Shown here piece by piece: positions 54,685 through 62,619 of a stretch of 64,000 nt of DNA. This DNA is from Chitinispirillaceae bacterium. Lineage in GTDB: Bacteria; Fibrobacterota; Chitinivibrionia; Chitinivibrionales; Chitinispirillaceae. The position numbers were made by a program, and so were the translations under genes. Location of the stretch: NCBI GenBank assembly GCA_016932075.1, contig JAFGDP010000095.1:1-64000 (forward strand). Direction: 5' to 3'. Numbering within the stretch: the stretch's first letter is position 1; each line of letters opens with the position of its first letter. The notes beneath the pieces were generated by a model that was given only the letters and a program-made list of their open reading frames with translations, was not told the origin of the DNA and ran no database searches.

Positions 54685-54969
54685 ATGATCGACCGCGACA
54701 CCGTTCTCCAGGTCGCCAAACTTGCCCGTCTTCAGTTGTCCGAGCAGGAGATCGAGCAGTTCACGGTGCAGCTCGGGTCCATTTTCGAATTCGTGGACCA
54801 GTTGAACAGCGTTGATACGTCGGCCATTGAACCCACCTGTTTCGTGGAGCCGCTGCACGATCCCCTGCGGGACGATGTCGAGCAGCCATCGCTGCTGCGG
54901 GACGAACTCCTTCAAAACGGACCGAATGTTAAACAGGGATTTTTCGCGGTCCCGAAAGTCATAGGATAA
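54685..54969 (+). CDS. gatC: Asp/Glu-tRNA amidotransferase subunit C
   Basis: 94 residues, full length. The pattern VLQVAKLARLQLSEQEIEQF then LGSIFEFVDQLNSVDTSAIEPT is diagnostic of GatC, and the C-terminal GFFAVPKVI matches the family's F-x-V-P-x-V/I ending. GatC bridges GatA and GatB in the amidotransferase that makes Gln-tRNA or Asn-tRNA from misacylated precursors, implying the indirect route in this organism. gatA and gatB are not adjacent within the window. GAGGGG ribosome-binding site; kdsB follows after 12 bp. Confidence 0.94.
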   Translation: MIDRDTVLQVAKLARLQLSEQEIEQFTVQLGSIFEFVDQLNSVDTSAIEPTCFVEPLHDPLRDDVEQPSLLRDELLQNGPNVKQGFFAVPKVIG

Positions 54970-54981
54970 GCAGACGACGGT

Positions 54982-55761
54982 ATGAGCAACCGTATCATCT
55001 GTATCATTCCTGCCCGTTACGGATCAACACGCCTCCATGGAAAACCGCTGTGCGAGGTGAGGGGACTTCCGCTGGTCATGTGGGCGTATCGTTCAGCGGA
55101 GCGCGCCCGCGTGTTTGAAAAAATTATCGTTGCAACCGATGATGAGAGAATCAGGGATGCGGTTGAGAAACACGGCGGGATCGCGGTCATGACCTCGAGG
55201 CACCATGCAAGCGGCACGGACCGGGTTTGTGAGGCAGCCATGAATGAGCCGTGCGAATATGTTGTTAACCTGCAAGGCGATGAGCCTGACCTGCCGGCTG
55301 GATTGCTTGCCGATTTTGTGGAGAAGCTGCGTGAAGCTGATGATAAAACCTTGCTCACGACCGCGTCTTATGCTACAATCAGTGAGATAGAAAACCCTGA
55401 TGTGGTGAAAGTCGTGCTCGATGCGCGGGAAAGGGCCCTCTATTTTTCCCGGTCAATTATTCCGTTTGACCGTGAAAAGGGGGAGGGAAGGTTTCTTCGC
55501 CACTGCGGCATATACGGCTTTACCAGGCGGGGGTTGCAGCGTTTCTGCTCCCTGCCGCAAGGGGTTCTGGAAAAGCGCGAGCACCTTGAGCAATTGCGCG
55601 CTCTGGAATTCGGCATGACGGTCAGGTGCCTGGTGCGCGACCATGCTTCATGCGGGATCGACACACCTGAGGATCTTGCCGCGTTCCGGGCGCACGTCGA
55701 ACAAACCTATGGAAAAACAGGTTCCTACAGTAATAGAGAAGACGCGAGTCCTGATCGTTGA
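54982..55761 (+). CDS. kdsB: 3-deoxy-manno-octulosonate cytidylyltransferase
   Basis: 259 residues. Activates KDO as CMP-KDO for lipopolysaccharide inner-core synthesis. Motifs: IIPARYGSTRLHGKPL (CTP loop), VATDDERI, TSRHHASGTDRV, NLQGDEPDLP, YFSRSIIPF and HCGIYGFTRRGLQRF, then LEQLRALEFGM and IDTPEDLAAFRAHV. Full length for the family. It shows that the organism makes KDO-containing LPS. Its last ~50 bases overlap the start of the downstream HD-GYP gene, so the terminal residues after EQTYGK are probably a tail created by the overlap. Confidence 0.95.
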   Translation: MSNRIICIIPARYGSTRLHGKPLCEVRGLPLVMWAYRSAERARVFEKIIVATDDERIRDAVEKHGGIAVMTSRHHASGTDRVCEAAMNEPCEYVVNLQGDEPDLPAGLLADFVEKLREADDKTLLTTASYATISEIENPDVVKVVLDARERALYFSRSIIPFDREKGEGRFLRHCGIYGFTRRGLQRFCSLPQGVLEKREHLEQLRALEFGMTVRCLVRDHASCGIDTPEDLAAFRAHVEQTYGKTGSYSNREDASPDR

Positions 55762-57172
55762 CGACGAACCTTCTATCTGCGATATTCTGGAAAAGTTCCT
55801 CAAGAAAAAAGGGTATGACGTATCCCGCGCAGGCGACGGGAAACAGGCGGTCAAGGTCATTGACAATGGCCCTGTCGACCTTATCGTGAGCGACATCAAA
55901 ATGCCGGGCATGTCGGGCGTTGAACTGCTGCAGAAGGTCAGGGAAAAGGGCAAGAACATACCGGTGCTCATTACCACCGGTTTCCCCACGCTCGATACCG
56001 CGATCGAGGCGCTCAAGCTGGGTGCGTATGATTACCTGACAAAGCCGTTTCACCTCGAGGAGATCGGTGAAAAGATCTACCGTGCCTTGGCGCAGCAGAA
56101 ACTGCAGGAAGATAACATCCTTTTTTCAAAGCTGGTTTCTCTGCATGAGGTCACCAAGATACTCGCCTCAACGCTTGATCCGAGTGATCTGAATGAAAAA
56201 TTCCTCGGGTATGCAACCCGTTTCGCCCGCGCGGACGACGGCGCGCTGTTTTTCTGCGACCCACAGAAAAAGCTTTCACTCGCCAGACTGGCACAGAGCA
56301 GGCTCAGGACCGATTTCTGGCTCAGGCAGGCCTTTGTGCATGCCACGCAGTGGGTGCTTGACCATCAGGAGCCGCTTGTCATTGACCGGGACAAAAACGA
56401 TCTGCCTCCCGCCCTCAAGCCGCTGCCGTCCGATGTGCATGCCTTCATCGCGTTCCCGCTGAAAACGGCTTCCCATACCATCGGCGTATTGAACCTGGTA
56501 CGCCTGCAGGAACGGATGCCTTTTTCGAACCTTGATCTTGAGCTTATCAACGTGCTTGCCTCGCAGGCCAGTATTTCCATTGAAAACGTCCGTCTGTACC
56601 ACAATATCCGCGATAATTATCTCAAGACCATCAGGGCGTTCGCGATCGCGGTCGAGGCAAAGGACCTGTACACGAGCGGTCATTCGGAGAACGTCATGAA
56701 GTATGCGGTCATGATCGCGAAGCATCTGGACCTGTCGCACGCCGAAATCGAACGCGTCAAATACGCGGGGCTGTTGCACGACATCGGCAAGATCGGGGTG
56801 AGCGAATATATTCTGAACAAACCGGGCAAGCTGACGCCGCAGGAATTCCATGAAATTAAAAAACATCCTGAAATCGGCGCCAAGATCATTGCCGACGTTC
56901 CATTCCTCAAGTCATTGGTGCCGCTGGTGCTGCACCATCATGAGTTTTACGGGGGTGGCGGATATCCTCACGGTATTGCGGGCGAGGACATTCCCCTGGG
57001 AGCGCGCATCCTTTCGGTCGCTGATGCCTACGAGGCCATGACGTCGGACCGTCCCTACCGCAAGTCGCTTTCGCAGGAAACCGCGTTTTCTATCCTTGAC
57101 ACGCAGCGCGGTATACAGTTTGATCCGGCTATCGTCGACGCGTTTCTTGCGGTCACGCGTCCGAAGAAATAG
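55709..57172 (+). CDS. Response regulator with GAF and HD-GYP domains
   Basis: 487 residues from the ATG at 55709. An N-terminal receiver domain (VLIVDDEPSICDIL; phospho-acceptor Asp62 in VSDIKMPG; TKPF) is followed by a GAF domain (~150-310, ending SQASISIENVRLYH) and an HD-GYP domain (~330-487). HD-GYP shows LLHDIGKIGV with His357-Asp358, and HHEFYGGGGYPHGI from His409, so the metal and substrate residues of a cyclic-di-GMP phosphodiesterase are intact. It overlaps kdsB by 53 bp. It precedes pilM/pilN-like genes, hinting at control of surface motility or secretion, but the stimulus is unknown. Confidence 0.93.
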   Translation: MEKQVPTVIEKTRVLIVDDEPSICDILEKFLKKKGYDVSRAGDGKQAVKVIDNGPVDLIVSDIKMPGMSGVELLQKVREKGKNIPVLITTGFPTLDTAIEALKLGAYDYLTKPFHLEEIGEKIYRALAQQKLQEDNILFSKLVSLHEVTKILASTLDPSDLNEKFLGYATRFARADDGALFFCDPQKKLSLARLAQSRLRTDFWLRQAFVHATQWVLDHQEPLVIDRDKNDLPPALKPLPSDVHAFIAFPLKTASHTIGVLNLVRLQERMPFSNLDLELINVLASQASISIENVRLYHNIRDNYLKTIRAFAIAVEAKDLYTSGHSENVMKYAVMIAKHLDLSHAEIERVKYAGLLHDIGKIGVSEYILNKPGKLTPQEFHEIKKHPEIGAKIIADVPFLKSLVPLVLHHHEFYGGGGYPHGIAGEDIPLGARILSVADAYEAMTSDRPYRKSLSQETAFSILDTQRGIQFDPAIVDAFLAVTRPKK

Positions 57173-57282
57173 GCGGGCAGTTTTTGACACTTCCCTCATA
57201 AAAGAGATTTACCCTCACGCCTCCCGGAAATCATATTTAAAGGAGTCGCCGCACGGGGCGCATCCATTTGCCTACGAGAGCT

Positions 57283-58203
57283 ATGAAATCATTGATGAAA
57301 AGCTGCTGCGGGCTCGATTTGCAGAGAGACTATCTGAGCGTAGTCCTGTACTTTGCCGACAGGAACGCGGCTGAGCCGGTGGTGCTCAAACCACTTTCGA
57401 TCACTACCGGGCCCCAGGAAAGCGTATGGAGCGTGTGGGAGGATGAGTTCAGGAGCATCAAGGGCCAGCTCAAGCACATCACCTCCTCGATTTCCTGCAG
57501 TATTCCCGCTGATTATGCTGTTGTCAAGATCTGCGCCGTGGACGCCAATGAAGAATCGGTGCGGGAGGTTATCGAGTGGGAATTGAGCCAGCAGATCGTG
57601 GGATCGATTGATGATTTTGTTTTTGATTTCCAGGAGCTGCCGGACGGTGGCGCGTCTGCGGAAAAACGATATCTTGTCGCGGCCTACCGCAGGGAATACG
57701 TTGACCGGCTTGCCGGCATGGTCCGGCGCGTCAAACTCGAACCCCGCGTCATCGACCTTGATATTTTCGGGCTGGTCAATGCATTTGAAGCCAACTATCC
57801 TGAAAAACGCGGCGAGCTCGCCCTGCTTGCCCATTGCGAGAACCTGATGACCAAGCTGGTGCTGACGGCCCGAGGAACGCTTCTGGACTATCACTGTTTT
57901 GAACACGCCGCCGGTTTCATGGATCCTGCAGGATACGCCTCTATGCTGGAAAACGAAATCAGCCGGTTTCTCTCCACGTCACACGAGGCGTCGCAGGGCA
58001 CTGTCGGCGGCACGTATATCACCGGTTCGTTCATGAAACTGGCCGAGAACCGGAGCGCGATTCTCGGCAATATGAACAGCGTGGAGATGCTCAACCCGTT
58101 TCGAAAGATCAAGTGCCAGCTCGAAGGTATCGAGGAGAAACAAATGCTTGAATATTCCACGCAGCTTGCCGTTTCCATCGGCCTGGTATTGAGAAGCGAA
58201 TAA
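57283..58203 (+). CDS. PilM-like actin-fold pilus/secretion assembly protein
   Basis: 306 residues from the ATG at 57283; an ATG at 57295 is also possible. Opens with CCGLDLQRDYLSVVLYF (an actin-fold first strand, G-L-D-x), has an ISCSIPADYAVVKICAVDANEESVREVIEWELSQQI block typical of PilM (SIP...VxxExxxxI), and later TYITGSFMKLAENRS. In type IV pili and type II secretion, PilM is a cytoplasmic ATP-binding hub that binds the N-terminus of PilN. The next gene starts within its stop codon and begins MIRINLL, a PilN-like start, which supports the call. Confidence 0.78.
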   Translation: MKSLMKSCCGLDLQRDYLSVVLYFADRNAAEPVVLKPLSITTGPQESVWSVWEDEFRSIKGQLKHITSSISCSIPADYAVVKICAVDANEESVREVIEWELSQQIVGSIDDFVFDFQELPDGGASAEKRYLVAAYRREYVDRLAGMVRRVKLEPRVIDLDIFGLVNAFEANYPEKRGELALLAHCENLMTKLVLTARGTLLDYHCFEHAAGFMDPAGYASMLENEISRFLSTSHEASQGTVGGTYITGSFMKLAENRSAILGNMNSVEMLNPFRKIKCQLEGIEEKQMLEYSTQLAVSIGLVLRSE

Positions 58204-59177
58204 TGATACGGATAAACCTTCTTGCCTATGCAGCGGGGAAAAAGCCCTCGTTTGCCGTTCCCTGGCGCAGGGTCGTGAAACCGGTGGTCATTGCGCTCAT
58301 GGTGGTGGCTGCGGTCGGGGTGACGGTGAGCGCCGTGCGATGGGGGATGAAACGGCTTAAAACCATCCAGACGACTGCTGCGCAAAAGAAAAGCGCCGTC
58401 AAGCCGGACATACCGCAGAGTCAAGAAAAAACGTCCGCAGTGACTGAGGCCGAACCATTGACGCAGGGGAGTCATGCCATGGTGGAGGAGGTCGTGAACG
58501 ATATGGAGGTCCGGACCGACCAGGGACCTTCAGACGTTCTTGCGGAACTGTCGTACCGGGAGATGTCGCGCGGCGAGCAGATCAATTACGAACACGATTT
58601 CAGCAAAAACGTGATGCGCATCCTGACGCGTGCCGTTCCCGAAGGCATCGGATTCCGCTCGCTTTCGATTGACAGCTTTCAGACCGTGACCGCGACCGGT
58701 GAGGCTATGACAAAAAGCCAGGTGACCGAGCTGTTCAGGAACCTGCGCAACGAGAAGTTTGACCTGTCGCTTCCCCCACAGTCGTATATAACCTCGGGCG
58801 GAAAGAAGGGCTACCGGTTCTCCTTTACGTGCGAAGTTCCGCTTGGTACGAATCCGGTCAGTTCGTGGCTGTTGACCGATCACCTGAAGTCGCGCCGGCA
58901 GCTCGGTTCCAGCGTCCGCTCGTTTTCCCAAAGGGCCTCGCGAAACGGCATCATTCTCAAACATGGACTCACGCATATAAAAACGTACAAGACCGGGGCA
59001 TGGCGCCGCAGTGTCTACCATATGGCGGGAAAAGGAAGCTACCGTTCGTTTATGCGGTTTCTTCTTGAGCTGAACGAAGCGCATGTTCCCTGTGCCTTCT
59101 CAAGGATCAATCTTCGCGCCCGGACCAGCAATAGGGTTGATATAAGCGCCGATGTCATTTTCACCATGCGCGACTAG
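58203..59177 (+). CDS. PilN-like bitopic membrane protein
   Basis: 324 residues. It begins MIRINLLAYAAGKK, a PilN-type cytoplasmic tail (INL motif that docks into PilM), followed by one transmembrane helix (~27-48, VVIALMVVAAVGVTVSAV), a Lys/Ala linker and a periplasmic ferredoxin-like region. It shares one base with the pilM-like stop (TAATG). PilO, PilP and PilQ are not present downstream; rsmD follows directly. The protein is longer than usual PilN, so it may combine N- and O-like parts; this is a guess. Confidence 0.65.
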   Translation: MIRINLLAYAAGKKPSFAVPWRRVVKPVVIALMVVAAVGVTVSAVRWGMKRLKTIQTTAAQKKSAVKPDIPQSQEKTSAVTEAEPLTQGSHAMVEEVVNDMEVRTDQGPSDVLAELSYREMSRGEQINYEHDFSKNVMRILTRAVPEGIGFRSLSIDSFQTVTATGEAMTKSQVTELFRNLRNEKFDLSLPPQSYITSGGKKGYRFSFTCEVPLGTNPVSSWLLTDHLKSRRQLGSSVRSFSQRASRNGIILKHGLTHIKTYKTGAWRRSVYHMAGKGSYRSFMRFLLELNEAHVPCAFSRINLRARTSNRVDISADVIFTMRD

Positions 59178-59185
59178 GTCCGGGA

Positions 59186-59749
59186 ATGCAGCTCAGGATC
59201 GCAGCCGGATTTCTCAAGGGACGGGTCATCAGGATGCCGGATAAAAAGTGTGTCGTGCGGCCGACACTCGAGCGGACCAGAATTTCAATCGCTGATATGG
59301 TGTGTCATTGCATAGAGGATGCCCGATGCGCCGATCTCTGCGCCGGAAGCGGGGCCATGGGATTTGAGCTGATCAGCAGGGGAGCGCTGAGCGTGGATTT
59401 TGTTGAGCAGGACCGTACCTGCGCACGCCTGCTGCGTGAGCATGCGCACACATTCGGCGTTGGGGAGCGGTGCAGGATCATTGAAAGTCCCGTTGAACGG
59501 TTTGTACGTTCGTGCCGGGAGAAATACGCCATAGTCTTTTTCGATCCGCCGTATGATTGCGGGGCGTGCAAAACGCTTGTGGGCGAGCTCCTGCACCTTC
59601 TGTTCGATGACGGCATTCTGCTCTATCAGCGGCGGAGGAAATCAAGCAAAGCTGGTGCGGCGCAACCGGCCTCGCGAGTACCTCCATTTGACGTCCGGCG
59701 TTACGGCGACACCATTGTGGAATGCTTCCGTCAGGAGCGCCGGTCATAG
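59186..59749 (+). CDS. rsmD: 16S rRNA (guanine(966)-N2)-methyltransferase
   Basis: 187 residues. Opens with LRIAAGFLKGRVIRMP and VVRPTLERTRISIADMV, matching RsmD's R-I-I-x-G-x-x-x-G-R-x-L and R-P-T-x-x-R-x-R-E/E-A-x-F/M region, although the usual V-R-E/A-L-F segment is divergent. Motif I is CADLCAGSGAMGFELISRGA and the catalytic N-methyltransferase motif is VFFDPPYD. It sits directly upstream of coaD, the classic bacterial rsmD-coaD pairing, which strengthens the call. Confidence 0.92.
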   Translation: MQLRIAAGFLKGRVIRMPDKKCVVRPTLERTRISIADMVCHCIEDARCADLCAGSGAMGFELISRGALSVDFVEQDRTCARLLREHAHTFGVGERCRIIESPVERFVRSCREKYAIVFFDPPYDCGACKTLVGELLHLLFDDGILLYQRRRKSSKAGAAQPASRVPPFDVRRYGDTIVECFRQERRS

Positions 59750-59761
59750 AAGGGATGTTCC

Positions 59762-60256
59762 ATGCCCATTGCCCTGTATCCGGGAACGTTTGATCCTATC
59801 ACCTACGGTCACATCGATATCGCTGTCCGGGCGTCGAACATATTCACGCGCGTGATCGCCGTGGTCGCGGAAAATCCAAAAAAGCACCATCTGCTCTCCC
59901 CTGCGGAACGGTTCGACATTGTAAAAGCCGCGTTCAGGGGGGTGCCGCGTATCGACGTCATCAGCTATTCCGGTCTTATTGTCAATTGCCTCAGCGAGTA
60001 TAATGCAACCGTGCTCATACGCGGGCTGCGCGCGCTCTCCGATTTCGATTACGAGTTCCAGATGGCCTTTACCAACCGTAATATGCTCTCCGGAGCGGAG
60101 ACGGTTTTTCTCATGCCGAGTTCGGAATTCGTGTACCTCAATTCGGGCATGGTAAAAGAGATCGCGAAGCTCGGGGGCGATGTGTCTCCGTTTGTGCCCG
60201 CGTGCGTTGAAAGGCTTCTTAAGAAAAAATTCTCCCGTTCGAGCCGGAAAAGGTAA
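59762..60256 (+). CDS. coaD: Phosphopantetheine adenylyltransferase
   Basis: 164 residues, full length. Transfers AMP from ATP to 4'-phosphopantetheine in coenzyme A synthesis. The nucleotidyltransferase motif is YPGTFDPITYGHIDI (TxGH), followed by LIRGLRALSDFDYEFQMAFTNR, the pantetheine-binding loop, and the closing VYLNSGMVKEIAKLGGDVSPFVP (S-S-x-x-V/K-E-x-A signature). 12 bp after rsmD; the next rhomboid gene starts 8 bp after its stop. Confidence 0.96.
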   Translation: MPIALYPGTFDPITYGHIDIAVRASNIFTRVIAVVAENPKKHHLLSPAERFDIVKAAFRGVPRIDVISYSGLIVNCLSEYNATVLIRGLRALSDFDYEFQMAFTNRNMLSGAETVFLMPSSEFVYLNSGMVKEIAKLGGDVSPFVPACVERLLKKKFSRSSRKR

Positions 60257-60263
60257 GGGGCGG

Positions 60264-61109
60264 ATGGAATCGCCGTATCCGTTCACACGGGGCGTGAAGA
60301 TACTGCTGATCGCCAATGGGGTGATCTATGTGCTTCAGCTGCTGCCTGGAATCGGCCCCGTCATCAATTCGATGGGATCGCTTGCCGCCGGAGAGGTGTT
60401 TTCCCACGGCCAGATATGGCGTCTGGTCACCTACATGTTTCTGCATTCCACCTACAGTCTTGCGCATCTGCTGCTCAATATGCTGGCACTCTGGATGTTC
60501 GGGGGCGAACTGGAAGAACGCTGGGGGTTCAAACGTTTTTTTACGCTTTACGCGCTGTTCGGAATCGGGTCGGGGCTTTTTTGCATATTTTACCTGTTGG
60601 ATCCGCTGATGCGGTACACCGCAATCATGGGTGCATCGGGCGCGGTATTCGGACTGCTCACGGCCTATGCCGTATACTATCCGGACCGCCGTATCCTTCT
60701 CTTTTTCATCATTCCGGTCAAGGCATGGATACTGGTCATGGCCTTCGCGCTGGTGTCGCTCCTCATGGCGTTTTCCCAGGGCAGCGGCGTGGCCCATCTT
60801 GTTCATCTGGGTGGCATCATTGTCGCGTTTGCATATCTGAAAGGAATGCCGTATGCGCGGCAATGGTACGGGAACTATCAGGATCTGAAAGCCGAACGGG
60901 GCATGCGCGACCGGGCCGGGCAGGAGATGTCGCGAAAACGCTTCTTTGAGGAGAAGATCGATCCCCTCCTCGAAAAAATTTCAAAAGAGGGTCTGGAGTC
61001 GCTGACGAAAGAGGAAAAGAAGCTTCTGAAGCAGGCAGGGGGCTTTAAGGAGGAAATGCGTGCGAGGAAGATTGTTGTGCTGGATGCGTTCAAGAAAAAA
61101 CAGAAGTAA
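60264..61109 (+). CDS. Rhomboid intramembrane serine protease
   Basis: 281 residues from the ATG at 60264, which sits after the coaD stop. Six transmembrane helices fill the first ~190 residues. The catalytic Ser125 is in GASGAVFG and His181 in LVHLGGIIVAF. The loop motif SLAHLLLNMLALWMFGGELEERWG carries the conserved N and W-x-F/G residues. A charged cytoplasmic tail of ~80 residues (EEKIDPLLEKISKEGLESLTKEEKKLLKQA) is predicted helical and resembles tails of Bacteroidota/FCB rhomboids. Distinct subtype from the one at 10472-11218. Confidence 0.92.
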   Translation: MESPYPFTRGVKILLIANGVIYVLQLLPGIGPVINSMGSLAAGEVFSHGQIWRLVTYMFLHSTYSLAHLLLNMLALWMFGGELEERWGFKRFFTLYALFGIGSGLFCIFYLLDPLMRYTAIMGASGAVFGLLTAYAVYYPDRRILLFFIIPVKAWILVMAFALVSLLMAFSQGSGVAHLVHLGGIIVAFAYLKGMPYARQWYGNYQDLKAERGMRDRAGQEMSRKRFFEEKIDPLLEKISKEGLESLTKEEKKLLKQAGGFKEEMRARKIVVLDAFKKKQK

Positions 61110-61134
61110 CCGCCGATATCCATCCGGGGACATC

Positions 61135-61572
61135 CTATCGCACTTTTCCCCGCAGGTTATTGACGAACTCCTTTGCCCGATGCGTCGCCTTGAGGGCAAG
61201 GATGCACTCGCCGTTCCTGTCAAAAATGTACACGAATTCCTTTTTGAGTACGATCCGTGAAAAGAGATAGGCGGCCGTGATCAGAAACGCGAACTCGGTG
61301 AAGAGAAACAGGCTTTTAAACAGGAACGAATGGGCGATCTTTACAAAAATAAAAAGGACCACCGACGACATGATGAGCCCGTAAATCACGCCGCTCCACT
61401 CCTTTTCACCGCGACGGACGGTTCTGAAGTCAGGATTAATGTCGGAATAGGCGTACTCCTCTGAATAATTCCTGTTCAGGCTTTTATAGTGCATGACGAT
61501 TTTATCGGGTTCGAGCGTGATTGTCCTCGTTGCGAGAGCGTCGTAGGGGAGATACTGAACAAAGGTAGTCAT
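61135..61572 (-). CDS. Two-helix membrane protein, unknown
   Basis: 145 residues with a good AAGGAAGG ribosome-binding site. An N-terminal ~60-residue soluble beta segment (TRTITLEPDKIVMHYKS, EYAYSDINPDFRTVRRG) leads to two closely spaced transmembrane helices (~64-78 and ~88-108) and a short C-terminal soluble part (EFVYIFDRNGECILALKATHRAKEFV). The layout resembles small PH-like/DUF membrane proteins but I cannot name a family. Last gene of the minus-strand group that starts with the SpoIIE-type phosphatase. Confidence 0.6.
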   Translation of the reverse strand: MTTFVQYLPYDALATRTITLEPDKIVMHYKSLNRNYSEEYAYSDINPDFRTVRRGEKEWSGVIYGLIMSSVVLFIFVKIAHSFLFKSLFLFTEFAFLITAAYLFSRIVLKKEFVYIFDRNGECILALKATHRAKEFVNNLRGKVR

Positions 61573-61586
61573 GAGTAGTTCCTTCC

Positions 61587-62612
61587 TTAAAGTATTTTTC
61601 GCACGAGCGCAAACGTGATGTCAAACCGGTTGGAAAACCACGACACGCCGCTTTCGGGATCGTCGCTCGCGCGGTGGATGTCCCGGTTCCGCAGTTCTCC
61701 ATTATTGGTGGTAAAACGGATACACCAAAGTCCCTGGTAGCTCAAGGTTGTCTCGATCCCGCCGTTTTTTGAGGCGCGCCGGAGCATGCAGATTCCGAGG
61801 CGCCATGAAAGAGCAATGCCGCGTGATGAAAACGAGTTCAGGGATGCAGCGATGCTGTCGCACGCCTCACCGAACGGGGCGTCGGGGACCGTGGCGTTTG
61901 CCGATGAGGATTTCCTGAGCCCGATAAACGGTGCAACCGCAATGCCGGCTATCGCGTCGGTGCGCTGGACCCGGTCGACCAAAAAATAGTACTCCGGGAT
62001 TCTTCTTCCGTACAACAGTTCGCACACGACCGCGTAATAGCGCATTGATTGTTTTATGTCAATACGGCGCAGGGTGTCTGCCTCCGCGGTCGCGTAAAAC
62101 GACTTGGCCAGCATGGAGAACGAGACTGCGGCGCTCAGGCGGTGCCATTCCCGGAGACGGGAAACCGACAGGGTAAGGGGGAACGTCATGTTGTAAATGT
62201 CGGGCCGTTCCTTAATCCGGTACTGGAAGGAAACCGTATCACCTGCATCATCGGTGAAAGCGGCGTTTAGACCGAGTTCATCGACACGTTCGGGAAGGCC
62301 GTTTTTCCACAGATTGAGAACCGGCATGCTGCCAAGCGACATGGCAACGCCGGCCCCTAAGGTCATTCCGGAAAAGACATCGAAGGAATCGGGCCGGGTG
62401 TCCGCTGGAGCCGGCGGTTGTTTCGGAGGGGATTGCAAAACGACGGTTCCGGTCTTCTGCGCGTCAGCGGTATCCGCATGCAACGACGTGTCCGCAACTA
62501 CCTGCCCGGTCGAGGTATCCGCCAGGGCCGAAACGGAATCGGGATCCCGGGGCTGTGCGGCGCAGATACCGACGGCGATTATCACCGTGCCCATTACCCG
62601 TATGACCTTCAT
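61587..62612 (-). CDS. Secreted, probably outer-membrane, protein of unknown function
   Basis: 341 residues from the ATG at 62612, which gives a signal peptide (MKVIRVMGTVIIAVGICAAQ). A Thr/Ala/Asp/Pro-rich linker follows (~20-75), then a beta-rich region with alternating residues (GMTLGAGVAMSLGSMPVLNL, MTFPLTLSVSRLREWHRLSAAVSFSML) and a terminal FDITFALVRKIL, compatible with a small outer-membrane beta-barrel. Starts 7 bp after the phosphatase stop, so in the same operon. No family recognised. Confidence 0.55.
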   Translation of the reverse strand: MKVIRVMGTVIIAVGICAAQPRDPDSVSALADTSTGQVVADTSLHADTADAQKTGTVVLQSPPKQPPAPADTRPDSFDVFSGMTLGAGVAMSLGSMPVLNLWKNGLPERVDELGLNAAFTDDAGDTVSFQYRIKERPDIYNMTFPLTLSVSRLREWHRLSAAVSFSMLAKSFYATAEADTLRRIDIKQSMRYYAVVCELLYGRRIPEYYFLVDRVQRTDAIAGIAVAPFIGLRKSSSANATVPDAPFGEACDSIAASLNSFSSRGIALSWRLGICMLRRASKNGGIETTLSYQGLWCIRFTTNNGELRNRDIHRASDDPESGVSWFSNRFDITFALVRKIL

Positions 62613-62619
62613 AATCCGG

